Positions 34,437 through 43,522 are shown, counted from the first letter of the stretch. The stretch: DNA of 64,000 bases from Mycolicibacterium goodii (GCF_001187505.1 NZ_CP012150.1:3100001-3164000), one strand, 5' to 3'. Notes: generated by a model not told the origin, from the sequence alone. A program made the numbers and translations.

Positions 34437-35167
34437 TGTCGGGCTGGGTCATCTTCTGGGACGTGGTGCCCTACGTGACGCTGGCGGTCCTGCTCGTCGG
34501 GCTGTGGTGGCGCTACCGCTACGACAAGTTCGGCTGGACCACCCGGTCCTCACAGCTGTACGAATCGCGACTGCTGCGCATCGGCAGCCCGATGTTCCAC
34601 TTCGGCATCCTCGTCGTCATCGTCGGCCACGTCATCGGCCTGGTGATCCCGGAGTCGTGGACCGATGCGATCGGCCTCAGCGATCACGCGTACCACCTGC
34701 AGGCGGTGATTTTCGGTGCGATCGCCGGCGTCTCGACCCTCACCGGTATCGCGCTGCTGGTCTATCGCAGGCGCACCACCGGCCCGGTGTTCCTGGCGAC
34801 CACCGTCAACGACAAGGTGATGTACCTCGTGCTGGTGCTCGCGATCCTGGCCGGACTGTCCTGCACACTGCTCGGCGCCACGCCGCTGGGCGACGAGCAC
34901 GACTACCGGCTGACCGTGTCGCCGTGGTTCCGGTCGATCTGGATCCTGCAGCCGCGCGGCGACCTCATGGCGCAGGCTCCGCTGTACTTCCACATCCACG
35001 TGATGATCGCGCTGGTCTTGTTCTGCCTGTGGCCGTTCACCCGGCTGGTGCACGTGTTCAGCGCGCCGATCGGTTACCTGTTCAGGCCCTACATCGTCTA
35101 CCGCAGCCGCGACGTCGCCGGGCGTGGCGAGCTGGTCGGCTCTCATCCCCGCCGCCGCGGCTGGTGA
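34436..35167 (+). CDS. narI: Respiratory nitrate reductase gamma subunit NarI (cytochrome b)
   Basis: 243 residues from ATG 34436 (TGATG overlap with narJ). Five hydrophobic helices; haem-ligand His are in SPMFHFGILVVIVGHVIGL (helix 2) and PLYFHIHVMIALVLFCLWPFTRLVHVFS (helix 5). NarI takes electrons from menaquinol at the outer side and passes them through two b haems to NarH. An inverted repeat (TTTTCG-GCGG-CGAAAA, 35175-35190) 7 nt after the stop may end the operon. Confidence 0.95.
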   Translation: MSGWVIFWDVVPYVTLAVLLVGLWWRYRYDKFGWTTRSSQLYESRLLRIGSPMFHFGILVVIVGHVIGLVIPESWTDAIGLSDHAYHLQAVIFGAIAGVSTLTGIALLVYRRRTTGPVFLATTVNDKVMYLVLVLAILAGLSCTLLGATPLGDEHDYRLTVSPWFRSIWILQPRGDLMAQAPLYFHIHVMIALVLFCLWPFTRLVHVFSAPIGYLFRPYIVYRSRDVAGRGELVGSHPRRRGW

Positions 35168-35190
35168 CCTTCCCTTTTCGGCGGCGAAAA

Positions 35191-35210
35191 GTGGGGACTT
35201 TTGGCACTGC
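35191..35210 (+). promoter_or_regulatory. DosR-like box upstream of PPOX gene
   Basis: GTGGGGACTTTTGGCACTGC matches the first half of the DosR consensus TTSGGGACTWWAGTCCCSAA at ten consecutive positions, including the critical GGGAC; the second half is degenerate, as in many natural sites. It lies 59 nt upstream of the PPOX start and after the nar operon, so hypoxic induction of that gene is predicted. Confidence 0.6.
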
Positions 35211-35269
35211 CGCGGGCGCATGCGCATGCGCGACAGTGAAAGACACAGAGGACTCACAGGAGGTTGGTC

Positions 35270-35722
35270 ATGCCGAAAGGTCAGGAGCTCGATGTGCTCA
35301 GCCGTAGGCAGTGCCTGGATCTGCTCCAGCGGGTGCGGGTCGGACGCCTCGTCTTCACCGAGGACGCGCTTCCCGCGGTGCAGCCGGTCAACTTCCGTCT
35401 GTCCCACGATGACGTCATCATCCGCGTGGCCGGTGGCGGCAAGCTCTCCGCGGCCGCTCGACACCAGGTGGTCGCGTTCCAGGCCGACGAGCTCGACCCG
35501 GATCTGCGCACGGGATGGAGCGTGACCGTCGTCGGCCACGCCGAACCCATCACCGACATCGACGAGCTGGTCGAGGTCGCGGGGACCTTCGTGCAGCCCT
35601 GGGTCGACGGCAGGCGCGACCACTTCGTGCGGATCCGCACCGAGCGGATCACCGGCCGCCAGATCCGTGAGCGGGGTGTGCCGCACTATCAAGGCGCCGA
35701 GGCGCAGACCTCGGCGCCCTGA
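35270..35722 (+). CDS. PPOX-family flavin-binding protein (Rv0080-like)
   Basis: 150 residues from ATG 35270 with GGAGG 6 nt upstream. PNPOx-like split barrel (PF12900 group): GRLVFTEDALPAVQPVNFRL, VAFQADELDPDLRTGWSVTVVGHAEP, and HFVRIRTERITGRQI. These segments closely resemble M. tuberculosis Rv0080, a member of the DosR dormancy regulon. A DosR-like box precedes the gene. It may reduce a flavin-dependent substrate or protect against nitrosative stress from nitrate respiration; no substrate is known. Confidence 0.9.
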   Translation: MPKGQELDVLSRRQCLDLLQRVRVGRLVFTEDALPAVQPVNFRLSHDDVIIRVAGGGKLSAAARHQVVAFQADELDPDLRTGWSVTVVGHAEPITDIDELVEVAGTFVQPWVDGRRDHFVRIRTERITGRQIRERGVPHYQGAEAQTSAP

Positions 35723-35742
35723 GCGGCGTCAGTAGCGCAGCG

Positions 35743-36006
35743 TCAGTACCGGAGCCGATCGTTGACCACCCGGACGGCCCCCGGGTGCTGCATCGCGTAC
35801 ATCGGGTGCAGCAGCATCGGGTGACGGCAGTGCGCGCAGGACGACTGCGGTGCGTTCTTCGACGCGAAGGTCAGGTGGTGGCATTCACTGCACCGGACCA
35901 TGTAGCAGGCGCCGATCCAGTTGGCCAACCCGACATAGATGGCCACCGTGGTGGCCGTGGCCAGCACCATGATCAAAGCGACGGTGAGCACTTCGTAAAC
36001 CGACAT
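35743..36006 (-). CDS. Membrane-anchored zinc-ribbon microprotein
   Basis: 87 residues from ATG 36006, chosen over an upstream start because GGGAGG lies 8 nt before it. One N-terminal transmembrane helix (YEVLTVALIMVLATATTVAIYVGL), then two Cys-x2-Cys knuckles (RCSECHH and SCAHCRHP) forming a zinc ribbon, and a short basic tail. I do not recognise the family. Convergent with the PPOX gene. A second protein of like layout lies at 38.24 kb. Confidence 0.75.
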   Translation of the reverse strand: MSVYEVLTVALIMVLATATTVAIYVGLANWIGACYMVRCSECHHLTFASKNAPQSSCAHCRHPMLLHPMYAMQHPGAVRVVNDRLRY

Positions 36007-36091
36007 GATCGGTACCTCCCGGTGTGCCAATTAGAGGCCGCGTGACGGTCTCACCCCAATTGACTGATACCTAGAACGGTACTCGCGAACC

Positions 36092-36259
36092 TTAGGATTT
36101 CCTGGAGCGTTTGAAGACCTTCTGCAGCTCTTCGCCACGTAATCCGTTGCGCTCGGCCTTGCGAACCTTGTGCAGGACGACCGGGCACCGCTTGCACCGC
36201 GGCTTGCTGCGGCAACACTTTTTCTTGGGTTTCAGGGCCGCGATCTTGCTGGGCTTCAA
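36092..36259 (-). CDS. Small Cys/Lys-rich basic protein next to typA
   Basis: 55 residues from TTG 36259 to TAA. Sequence features: KPSKIAALKPKKKCC, then RSKPRCKRCPVVLHKVRKAERNG and a basic C-terminus ELQKVFKRSRKS. The CC...C-x2-C arrangement with many Lys/Arg suggests a metal- or nucleic-acid-binding microprotein, and similar short proteins are common in actinobacteria as I recall. The start codon is the least certain part; no ATG or GTG is available downstream of the nearest in-frame stop. Divergent from typA with 55 nt between. Confidence 0.65.
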   Translation of the reverse strand: MKPSKIAALKPKKKCCRSKPRCKRCPVVLHKVRKAERNGLRGEELQKVFKRSRKS

Positions 36260-36314
36260 CGTGACGGGGCTCTCTCGTTTTCGTGATGGCTCGACTACCT
36301 GCGAGAATCACCGA

Positions 36315-38216
36315 GTGAGTTCGCACCCAGATTTTCGCAACGTCGCCATTGTGGCCCACGTCGACCACGGCAAGACAACTCTGGTCGACGCGATGCTGCG
36401 GCAGTCCGGCGCGTTGACCCACCGAGGTGACGACTCGACCGAACGCATCATGGACTCCGGTGACCTGGAGCGGGAAAAGGGCATCACGATCCTGGCCAAG
36501 AACACCGCGGTGCACCGGCACAACGCCGACGGCACCGTGACGGTCATCAACGTGATCGACACCCCCGGCCACGCCGACTTCGGTGGTGAGGTGGAACGCG
36601 GTCTGTCCATGGTCGACGGCGTGCTGCTGCTTGTCGACGCCTCCGAGGGTCCGTTGCCGCAGACCCGTTTCGTGCTGCGCAAGGCGCTGGCCGCGCACCT
36701 GCCGGTGATCCTGGTGGTCAACAAGACCGACCGCCCGGACGCCCGGATCGCCGAGGTCGTCTCGGACAGCCATGACCTGTTGCTCGACGTCGCCTCGGAT
36801 CTCGACGAGGAGGCGCAGACGGCCGCCGAGAAGGCGCTCGACCTGCCGACGCTGTACGCGTCGGGCCGCGCCGGTATCGCCAGCACCGTCGCACCCGGCG
36901 ACGGCGAGGTGCCCGAGGGGGACAACCTCGACCCGCTGTTCGACGTCCTGATGAAGCACATCCCGCCGCCGTCGGGTAACCCCGAGGCGCCGCTGCAGGC
37001 GCTCGTGACGAACCTCGACGCGTCGGCGTTCCTGGGCCGGCTCGCGCTGGTCCGCATCTACAACGGCAGGCTCAAGAAGGGCCAGCAGGTCGCGTGGATG
37101 CGCGAGGTCGACGGGGCGCCCGTCGTCACCAGCGCCAAGATCACCGAACTGCTCGTCACCGAGGGCGTCGAGCGCACGGCGACGGCCGAGGCGGTCGCGG
37201 GCGACATCGTCGCCGTCGCGGGCATCCCGGAGATCATGATCGGCGACACGCTGGCCGATCCGGACCACGCGCACGCGCTGCCGCGCATCACGGTCGACGA
37301 GCCCGCGATCTCGGTGACCATCGGCACCAACACCTCGCCGCTGGCCGGCAAGGTGTCCGGGCACAAGCTCACCGCGCGAATGGTGAAGAACCGCTTGGAT
37401 TCCGAGCTCATCGGCAATGTGTCGATCCGGGTGGTCGACATCGGCAAGCCGGACGCCTGGGAGGTGCAGGGCCGCGGTGAGCTCGCGCTGGCCGTGCTGG
37501 TCGAGCAGATGCGCCGCGAGGGTTTCGAGCTGACGGTCGGCAAGCCGCAGGTGGTCACCAAGACCATCGACGGCAAGCTGCACGAGCCGTTCGAGGCGAT
37601 GACGATCGACTGTCCCGAGGAGTTCGTCGGCGCCATCACCCAGCTCATGGCCGCCCGCAAGGGCCGCATGGAGGAGATGGCCAACCACGCGGCCGGCTGG
37701 GTCCGCATGGACTTCATCGTGCCCAGCCGCGGGCTGATCGGTTTTCGCACCGACTTCTTGACGCTGACGCGCGGTACCGGCATCGCCAACGCCGTGTTCG
37801 ACGGCTACCGGCCGTGGGCCGGTGAGATCCGGGCGCGCCACACCGGCTCGCTGGTCAGCGACCGCTCGGGCACCATCACGCCGTTCGCGATGATCCAGCT
37901 GGCCGACCGTGGGCAGTTCTTCGTCGAGCCCGGCCAGGAGACCTACGAGGGCATGGTGGTCGGAATCAACCCGCGCGCCGAGGATCTCGACATCAACGTC
38001 ACCCGCGAGAAGAAGCTGACCAACATGCGGTCCTCCACCGCCGACGTGATGGAGACGCTCGCCAGGCCTCTCGAGCTGGACCTGGAGAAGGCCATGGAAT
38101 TCTGCGCCGAGGACGAGTGCGTCGAGGTCACCCCCGAGGTGGTCCGGGTGCGCAAGGTCGAGTTGACCGCCAGCCTGCGGGCGCGTGCCAAGGCGCGCGC
38201 GAAGGCGCGCGGCTAG
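36315..38216 (+). CDS. typA: Ribosome-associated GTPase TypA/BipA
   Basis: 633 residues from GTG. G1 motif [15 protein letters not shown], switch region RGITIL-like segment [16 protein letters not shown]3 [17 protein letters not shown]4 NKTDRPDAR, then EF-G-like domains II, III and V and the TypA-specific C-terminal domain ([36 protein letters not shown]). It acts on the 50S/70S ribosome in subunit assembly and stress translation. The frame is open upstream by chance; a long antisense open frame across it is not coding. Confidence 0.96.
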   Translation: MSSHPDFRNVAIVAHVDHGKTTLVDAMLRQSGALTHRGDDSTERIMDSGDLEREKGITILAKNTAVHRHNADGTVTVINVIDTPGHADFGGEVERGLSMVDGVLLLVDASEGPLPQTRFVLRKALAAHLPVILVVNKTDRPDARIAEVVSDSHDLLLDVASDLDEEAQTAAEKALDLPTLYASGRAGIASTVAPGDGEVPEGDNLDPLFDVLMKHIPPPSGNPEAPLQALVTNLDASAFLGRLALVRIYNGRLKKGQQVAWMREVDGAPVVTSAKITELLVTEGVERTATAEAVAGDIVAVAGIPEIMIGDTLADPDHAHALPRITVDEPAISVTIGTNTSPLAGKVSGHKLTARMVKNRLDSELIGNVSIRVVDIGKPDAWEVQGRGELALAVLVEQMRREGFELTVGKPQVVTKTIDGKLHEPFEAMTIDCPEEFVGAITQLMAARKGRMEEMANHAAGWVRMDFIVPSRGLIGFRTDFLTLTRGTGIANAVFDGYRPWAGEIRARHTGSLVSDRSGTITPFAMIQLADRGQFFVEPGQETYEGMVVGINPRAEDLDINVTREKKLTNMRSSTADVMETLARPLELDLEKAMEFCAEDECVEVTPEVVRVRKVELTASLRARAKARAKARG

Positions 38217-38219
38217 CAG

Positions 38220-38236
38220 TCGCCCGGCTGGGGCGA
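38220..38236. terminator. Short hairpin between convergent genes
   Basis: TCGCCC-GGCTG-GGGCGA, a 6-bp GC stem just after the typA stop and before the end of the convergent zinc-ribbon gene. No T-run; a plausible bidirectional terminator. Confidence 0.4.
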
Positions 38237-38243
38237 GGGGTGC

Positions 38244-38477
38244 TCACCACTGGACGTCGCTGATCCAGTCCTCCTCGCACAGCGGGCACATGTCACTGCC
38301 GGCGTCGGGTAATTCGGTGCGGCAGAGGTAGCACCGGCGTTCCCGGTTTCGTCGTGCGGCACGGTGCACGAGGTGTTCGAACCATGCCCTGGCGTGGCGC
38401 CGTTGCGGCGTACCGAAGAGGGGAGTCGCGACGGCGACGCCGGTCGTCGCCAGCATCATCCATCCGGTGATCGTCAT
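38244..38477 (-). CDS. Membrane-anchored zinc-ribbon microprotein
   Basis: 77 residues. N-terminal hydrophobic helix (GWMMLATTGVAVATPLFG), an Arg/His-rich linker (RRHARAWFEHLVHRAARRNRERR), then a C-terminal zinc ribbon with two Cys-x2-Cys pairs (CYLCRTEL and CPLCEEDW). Unknown function. The layout (one helix plus a treble-clef-like ribbon) resembles the protein at 35.74 kb, though with no obvious sequence identity. Confidence 0.7.
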   Translation of the reverse strand: MTITGWMMLATTGVAVATPLFGTPQRRHARAWFEHLVHRAARRNRERRCYLCRTELPDAGSDMCPLCEEDWISDVQW

Positions 38478-38918
38478 GATCGGTGGTTCACCCGGTTGGG
38501 GGCTCTGACATGCATCGACGTCCTCCTCACCGGTGTGGTCAGTTGAATTTATCGTGCACGTAAGTATTTGCGGAGACAGAAACCACGGTGAAACGGAGCA
38601 TTGCTTGCGTTGTCAACCAACCGCGTCTTAGCTGCGCATCTCCGGGCTGTCCGGTCAGCTGGGCGAACCGATCAAGATCGATTAGCTATGGCGCAAGGCT
38701 GTCGCGGAAATCCGAAACCGCTCTGCGGGCGGCCCGGATGAATGACGGTGCCCCGCTGACGGTTTCGGGACCGCACTCGGGCCGAGCCGCCGATTCGCCA
38801 TGACGGCCGTGCCGAATCGTGTAACGGGTTCGATCCAGGGCGCCTTTGCCGAGGACCCGCGGCATCGCCGACCCGTCGGTGGCGTGACGTCGCCCACGCG
38901 GGACGGCTCGTTACCCTG
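38478..38918. other. Intergenic region upstream of lpqW, no gene recognised
   Basis: About 440 nt between the divergent zinc-ribbon gene and lpqW. Short open frames on both strands (for example 38588-38803) have no recognisable domain or ribosome site. A small inverted repeat CGATC-AA-GATCG lies near 38675. It probably holds two divergent promoters. Confidence 0.5.
38912..38917 (+). promoter_or_regulatory. -10 box for lpqW
   Basis: TACCCT ends 7 nt before GTG 38925, which favours a leaderless start there over the ATG at 38919. Confidence 0.45.
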
Positions 38919-38924
38919 ATGGGC

Positions 38925-40805
38925 GTGCCGACACCTGCCCGCCGCGCCCGTGTGACGTTCGGCGCGCTCGTCGCGGTGCCGACACTGGTGCTCGGCGGCT
39001 GCACGGTGAGCCCTCCTCCCGCCCCGCAGAGCACCGAGACCACCGAGACCACGCCGCCGCCCCCGCCGAAGGCGCCGACGCAGATCATCATGGCGATCGA
39101 TTCCATCGGCCCCGGCTTCAATCCGCACCTGCTGTCGGATCAGTCCCCGGTCAATGCGGCGATCGCGTCGCTGGTGCTGCCGAGCTCGTTCCGTCCGGCG
39201 CCGGATCCCACGTCGCCGACCGGATCGCGGTGGGAACTCGACACCACACTGCTGGAGTCGGCCGAGGTGACGAACCAGAATCCGTTCACCGTCACCTACA
39301 AGATCCGCCCCGAAGCGCAGTGGACCGACAATGCGCCGATCGCCGCCGACGACTACTGGTATCTGTGGCGCCAGATGGTCAGCCAGCCCGGCGTGGTGGA
39401 CCCGGCCGGCTACGACCTGATCACCGGTGTGCAATCCGTCGAGGGCGGCAAGCAGGCCGTCGTGACGTTCTCGCAGCCGTACCCGGCGTGGCGAGAGTTG
39501 TTCAACGACATCCTGCCCGCCCACATCGTCAAGGACATCCCGGGCGGGTTCGGTGCGGGTCTGGCCCGCGCCATGCCCGTGACCGGGGGACAGTTCCGCG
39601 TCGAGACGATCGACCCGCAGCGCGACGAGATCCTGCTGGCCCGCAACGACCGGTTCTGGAGTGTGCCCGCCAAACCCGACCTGGTGCTGTTCCGTCGCGG
39701 CGGTGCGCCTGCCGCGCTGGCGGACTCGATCCGCAACGGGGACACCCAGGTCGCCCAGGTGCACGGCGGCGCAGCGACTTTCGCACAGCTCAGCGCCATC
39801 CCCGACGTCCGGACCGCACGCATCGTCACCCCGCGCGTCATGCAGCTCACGCTGCGTGCGCAGCAACCCAAGCTCGCCGATCCGCAAGTGCGCAAGGCGA
39901 TCCTCGGGCTGATCGACGTCGACCTGCTGGCGTCGGTAGGTGCCGGTGACGACAACACCGTCACCCTCGCGCAGGCGCAGGTGCGCTCACCGTCGGATCC
40001 GGGTTACGTGCCGACCGCACCGCCGGCGATGACACGTGACGATGCGCTCGAATTGCTCAGGGACGCGGGCTATGTCAGCGAGCCGCAGCCGGCCGCCTCG
40101 GCCGACCCGCAACCTCCCGAAAACGGCCGCGAACGCATCACCAAGGACGGGGTGCCGCTGTCGATCGTGCTCGGCGTGGCCTCCAACGATCCGACGTCGG
40201 TGGCCGTCGCCAACACCGCAGCCGACCAGTTGCGCAACGTCGGCATCGACGCATCGGTGCTCGCGTTGGATCCGGTTGCGCTGTACGGGGACGCGCTGGT
40301 CAACAACCGCGTCGACGCCGTCGTCGGGTGGCGTCAGGCCGGTGGCGATCTCGCGACCGCGCTGGCGTCGCGTTACGGATGCCGCGCGCTCGAGGCGACG
40401 CCCGTGGCGACCGCCGTGCCCGGACCCGCGACCACCACGTCGCAGACGCCCACCAGGACGACCACCACCACGTCCGAGGCGCCGCAGGAGCCCACCGCGA
40501 CCAGCACGGCGCCGCCGATCCCGGCTCCGGAGTCCGGTGAACTCGTGCAGGCGCCCAGCAACATCACCGGCATCTGCGACCGCAGCATCCAGCCGAAAAT
40601 CGATGCGGCACTGGACGGTACGGAAGACATCGCCGAGGTGATCCAGGCGGTGGAACCGCGGCTGTGGAACATGTCCACGGTGCTGCCGATCCTGCAGGAC
40701 ACGACGATCGTGGCCGCCGGACCGAGTGTGCAGAACGTGAGCCTGACCGGCGCGGTGCCGGTGGGAATCGTCGGCGACGCCGGTGACTGGACGAAGATCA
40801 AGTAG
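38925..40805 (+). CDS. lpqW: Lipoprotein LpqW, PIM/LAM pathway control
   Basis: 626 residues. Lipoprotein signal with lipobox LVLGGC at about residue 26, then a Pro/Thr linker ([16 protein letters not shown]) and a substrate-binding-protein fold of the oligopeptide (SBP_bac_5) type: [62 protein letters not shown] Thr/Pro-rich insertion (~residues 498-535) is present. In M. smegmatis LpqW channels AcPIM4 toward LM/LAM at the branch point where PimE acts. GTG 38925 was chosen from the -10 spacing; ATG 38919 is the alternative. Confidence 0.94.
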   Translation: MPTPARRARVTFGALVAVPTLVLGGCTVSPPPAPQSTETTETTPPPPPKAPTQIIMAIDSIGPGFNPHLLSDQSPVNAAIASLVLPSSFRPAPDPTSPTGSRWELDTTLLESAEVTNQNPFTVTYKIRPEAQWTDNAPIAADDYWYLWRQMVSQPGVVDPAGYDLITGVQSVEGGKQAVVTFSQPYPAWRELFNDILPAHIVKDIPGGFGAGLARAMPVTGGQFRVETIDPQRDEILLARNDRFWSVPAKPDLVLFRRGGAPAALADSIRNGDTQVAQVHGGAATFAQLSAIPDVRTARIVTPRVMQLTLRAQQPKLADPQVRKAILGLIDVDLLASVGAGDDNTVTLAQAQVRSPSDPGYVPTAPPAMTRDDALELLRDAGYVSEPQPAASADPQPPENGRERITKDGVPLSIVLGVASNDPTSVAVANTAADQLRNVGIDASVLALDPVALYGDALVNNRVDAVVGWRQAGGDLATALASRYGCRALEATPVATAVPGPATTTSQTPTRTTTTTSEAPQEPTATSTAPPIPAPESGELVQAPSNITGICDRSIQPKIDAALDGTEDIAEVIQAVEPRLWNMSTVLPILQDTTIVAAGPSVQNVSLTGAVPVGIVGDAGDWTKIK

Positions 40806-40828
40806 CGCTGGCGTAGCGTCTCTACCCG

Positions 40829-41734
40829 ATGTCCTCGCATGAATCGCCCCGACTGCTGTTCGTCCACGCCCACCCCGACGACGAGACCCTGACCACCGGC
40901 GGCACCATCGCGCACTATGCCGCGCGCTCGGCCGAGGTTCACGTCGTCACATGCACGCTCGGCGAGGAAGGTGAGGTGATCGGTGAGCGCTACGCCCAAC
41001 TCGCCGTCGACCACGCCGACCAACTCGGCGGCTACCGCATCGCCGAACTGACGGCCGCGTTGCGGGCGCTCGGGCTCGAGGGCCCGCGGTATCCGCGGTA
41101 TTTGGGCGGGGCTGGGCACTGGCGCGATTCCGGTATGGCAGGCACGCCGTCACGCGGGCGGCAGCGCTGGGTCGACGCAGACCTCGACGAGGCCGTCGGC
41201 GCGCTGGTCGCCGTGATCGGTGAGGTGCGACCGCACGTCGTCGTTACCTACGACCCCGACGGCGGCTACGGACACCCGGACCACATCCAGACCCACGTCG
41301 TCACCACCAGGGCCGTGGCCGCGGCGCCGCAGGCCGTCGGCTGGACGGTGCCCAAGTTCTACTGGACCGTGACGGCAGGCAGTGCGATCGCGGACGGTCT
41401 GCGGTCGCTCGGCGACATCCCGGCCGACGTCCCGGCCGACGTCCCGGCCGACTGGATCCGGGTGACCGCCCAGGACATCCCGTTCGGGTTCACCGACGAT
41501 CGGATCGATGCGGTTGTCGACGCCTCGGCCGAACTGCCCGCGAAGGTCGCCGCGATGCGTGCGCACGCCACGCAGATCACCGTCGCCCCGGACGGACGGT
41601 CGTTCGCGCTGTCCAACAACATCGCGCTGCCGGTCCTGGCCGAGGAGCACTACGTGCTGGTGTCCGGTGCGGCGGGGCCGCGGGATTCCCGCGGTTGGGA
41701 AACCGACCTACTCGCCGGACTGGATCTGGAGTAG
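40829..41734 (+). CDS. mshB: GlcNAc-Ins deacetylase MshB (mycothiol biosynthesis)
   Basis: 301 residues. PIG-L/LmbE fold: [15 protein letters not shown] contains the zinc ligands His15 and Asp18, and [12 protein letters not shown] the third His. MshB removes acetate from GlcNAc-inositol to give GlcN-Ins for mycothiol. A triple PADV repeat ([12 protein letters not shown], 41420-41455) in a surface loop arises from tandem 12-nt units and is likely strain-variable. TAGCGT (40814-40819) may be the -10 box. Confidence 0.96.
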   Translation: MSSHESPRLLFVHAHPDDETLTTGGTIAHYAARSAEVHVVTCTLGEEGEVIGERYAQLAVDHADQLGGYRIAELTAALRALGLEGPRYPRYLGGAGHWRDSGMAGTPSRGRQRWVDADLDEAVGALVAVIGEVRPHVVVTYDPDGGYGHPDHIQTHVVTTRAVAAAPQAVGWTVPKFYWTVTAGSAIADGLRSLGDIPADVPADVPADWIRVTAQDIPFGFTDDRIDAVVDASAELPAKVAAMRAHATQITVAPDGRSFALSNNIALPVLAEEHYVLVSGAAGPRDSRGWETDLLAGLDLE

Positions 41735-41782
41735 GCCGCACGGCAGGGGGTAAGCTCCGGGACAGTCGTCGAAGGGATACCC

Positions 41783-41890
41783 ATGGACCAGGATCTGGAT
41801 CCGAACCTCCAGCACTGGCAGGACCGGGCGGACAATTTCCAGTGGGTCGTCGGTTCGCTGGTTTCGCTGCTCGACTCCATCCCAACCTGA
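41783..41890 (+). CDS. Candidate 35-residue small ORF upstream of Rv1171-type gene
   Basis: ATG 41783 follows GAAGGGA by 6 nt and encodes 35 residues (MDQDLDPNLQHWQDRADNFQ..., ending SLLDSIPT). Acidic start, then an amphipathic or short hydrophobic stretch (WVVGSLVSLL). It ends 11 nt before the GTG proposed for the next gene. It could be a real microprotein or a translated leader. No homologue recalled. Confidence 0.4.
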   Translation: MDQDLDPNLQHWQDRADNFQWVVGSLVSLLDSIPT

Positions 41891-41901
41891 CTGCGCAGAG
41901 T

Positions 41902-42291
41902 GTGCGCGTCGCCGCCAACACCGACGACGCGGATCCGGTGTTCACCGGAATCGTTCTGACCCTGCTCGCCATAGACGGTGTCATATCGGCGGTTGTCGGT
42001 GCCCTCTTCCTGCCGGTCTACCTCGGCGCGATTCCTTTTCCCATCAGTGCGGTGCTCACCGGGGCGGTGAACCTTGCGCTCGTGTGGGCCGGGGCCCACC
42101 GGTCGGATTCCCTGCTGCGCGCGGGTCTGCCGCTGTGGACGTGGCTCGCGACGGTCGTGGTGATGACGCTCGGCGGACCGGGCGACGACCTGATCTTCGC
42201 CGGAACCGGGATCTACGCCTTCGGCGCGATGATCTTCATCGTGGTCGGCGCTCTACCCGCGGCGTGGTTCCTGCGCCGCCGTTTCCACTAG
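41902..42291 (+). CDS. Membrane protein (Rv1171-type)
   Basis: 129 residues from GTG 41902. Four hydrophobic helices: IVLTLLAIDGVISAVVGALFLPVYLG, AVLTGAVNLALVWAG, LWTWLATVVVMTLGG, and IYAFGAMIFIVVGALPAAWFL. The location between mshB and fbiC fits M. tuberculosis Rv1171, a conserved membrane protein of unknown function. The open frame extends further upstream through unlikely sequence; the start given is a judgement. Confidence 0.8.
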   Translation: MRVAANTDDADPVFTGIVLTLLAIDGVISAVVGALFLPVYLGAIPFPISAVLTGAVNLALVWAGAHRSDSLLRAGLPLWTWLATVVVMTLGGPGDDLIFAGTGIYAFGAMIFIVVGALPAAWFLRRRFH

Positions 42292-42295
42292 TCGC

Positions 42296-43522
42296 TCAGT
42301 CGTCGGAGTCGCCGCTCGACGAGTCCGAACCGGCCTTCGACGGCTCGGTTTTCGACGGCTCGGCCTTTGATGGTTCGGCCTTGGTCGGTTGAGTCGGCCG
42401 AGTGGTCTTGCCGGTCGGCTTCTTCGGCTTGACGAGCCCGAGCCCGGTGCGGATGTCCTTCACGACACCCCGCAGACCGGCGGTCGCTCTCTGCAGATCG
42501 CGCCTGATGTTCTTGGCGACCGCGCGTGCCGGGGTGGCCGCCGACCTGGTGCCCGTGGACGTCTCGGTGCCGACGGGTTGCGTCGTGGCTTTTTCGGTTT
42601 CCTCGACGTCCTGCGCGACGTCGGTGTTGTCGACGGTTTCTGCCGTGTCGGCACCCGTCTGATCCGCGGTCTGGTCGGACGCCAGATCGGACGCGGTCTG
42701 CTGCTCCTCCGGCGTCGTCTCCGGTGTCGTCTCCTGCTCCTGTGGCGCGACCTGGGTCGGCGCCTGCATCGCCGCGAAATGGTCGACGAAGCCCGTCACG
42801 GCCGCGCGCGCCTGGTTGAGCACGTCGGCGGCGACCGCGGCGTCGAATGTGACGGATTCGGTCGGGGCCGTGAGGGCGACGGGCGGGATCAGCCACCCGA
42901 AGAAGTAGTTGAACTCCGCGACGCCGGTGTTGGCGAGGCTGTTCACGGTGGTGGAGGCGACGGCGCTGAAGCCGTTGGCCCAGGTGTCGAGGTTCAGCGG
43001 TGAATTCACCACCGGTGCGACCAGGTCACGCACGAAGCTGTTCGCGACCGGGTAGCCGAGATAGGTCCACAGCAGGGACACCTGGTCGCCGATGATCGCC
43101 AGGCCGGGAACCCACCCGAGCGCGCCGTCGACCAGGCCGACTCCGTAGTCGATCCACGGCACCGCGGCGTCCCACGCGCTGATGATGAAATCGCTCGCCG
43201 CGTTCTGCACCACGACGCCGCCGGGCGCGGTGGCCTGTGCGCTGGGCGCGGTGTGCACGCGCGGCTGTGCAAACCCCGGCGCGGCGCCACCGTGCGGCGC
43301 GTGGATGCCCGGTTCGGCGACGGGTGCGGGGATGACGACCGTCATGCGGCGTGCCGCGGCGAGCAGGTCGATCATGGCTTCCGACAGCTCGGGCTGCGGC
43401 GCGGTCGGCTGAGCAGGGACCGCGATATCGGGCGGTGTCACCTGCACCGAGGTCAACGCGATGGTGGTCGCCGTGGCCGCGGCCGCACCCGCCAACAGGT
43501 AGGCGCGGACAGAGACAGTCAT
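42296..43522 (-). CDS. Secreted mycobacterial protein with charged C-terminal repeat
   Basis: 408 residues from ATG 43522. Signal peptide VRAYLLAGAAAATATTIALTSV, a helical/hydrophobic middle (WDAAVPWIDYGVGLVDGALGWVPGLA, FNYFFGWLIPPVAL), a Gln/Glu/Thr-rich acidic linker, and a Lys/Ser tail with repeats of KAEPS/KTEPS. The middle resembles the C-terminal halves of mycobacterial PE-type and other exported proteins, but no PE or PPE motif is present, although PE12 occupies this position in M. tuberculosis. Function unknown; surface location likely. Confidence 0.82.
   Translation of the reverse strand: MTVSVRAYLLAGAAAATATTIALTSVQVTPPDIAVPAQPTAPQPELSEAMIDLLAAARRMTVVIPAPVAEPGIHAPHGGAAPGFAQPRVHTAPSAQATAPGGVVVQNAASDFIISAWDAAVPWIDYGVGLVDGALGWVPGLAIIGDQVSLLWTYLGYPVANSFVRDLVAPVVNSPLNLDTWANGFSAVASTTVNSLANTGVAEFNYFFGWLIPPVALTAPTESVTFDAAVAADVLNQARAAVTGFVDHFAAMQAPTQVAPQEQETTPETTPEEQQTASDLASDQTADQTGADTAETVDNTDVAQDVEETEKATTQPVGTETSTGTRSAATPARAVAKNIRRDLQRATAGLRGVVKDIRTGLGLVKPKKPTGKTTRPTQPTKAEPSKAEPSKTEPSKAGSDSSSGDSDD

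Noticed and set aside
36051..37841. 596-residue open frame antisense to typA
   Set aside because: Low-complexity shadow of a highly conserved gene.
38588..38803. 71-residue open frame upstream of lpqW
   Set aside because: No ribosome site, -10 box or recognisable sequence.
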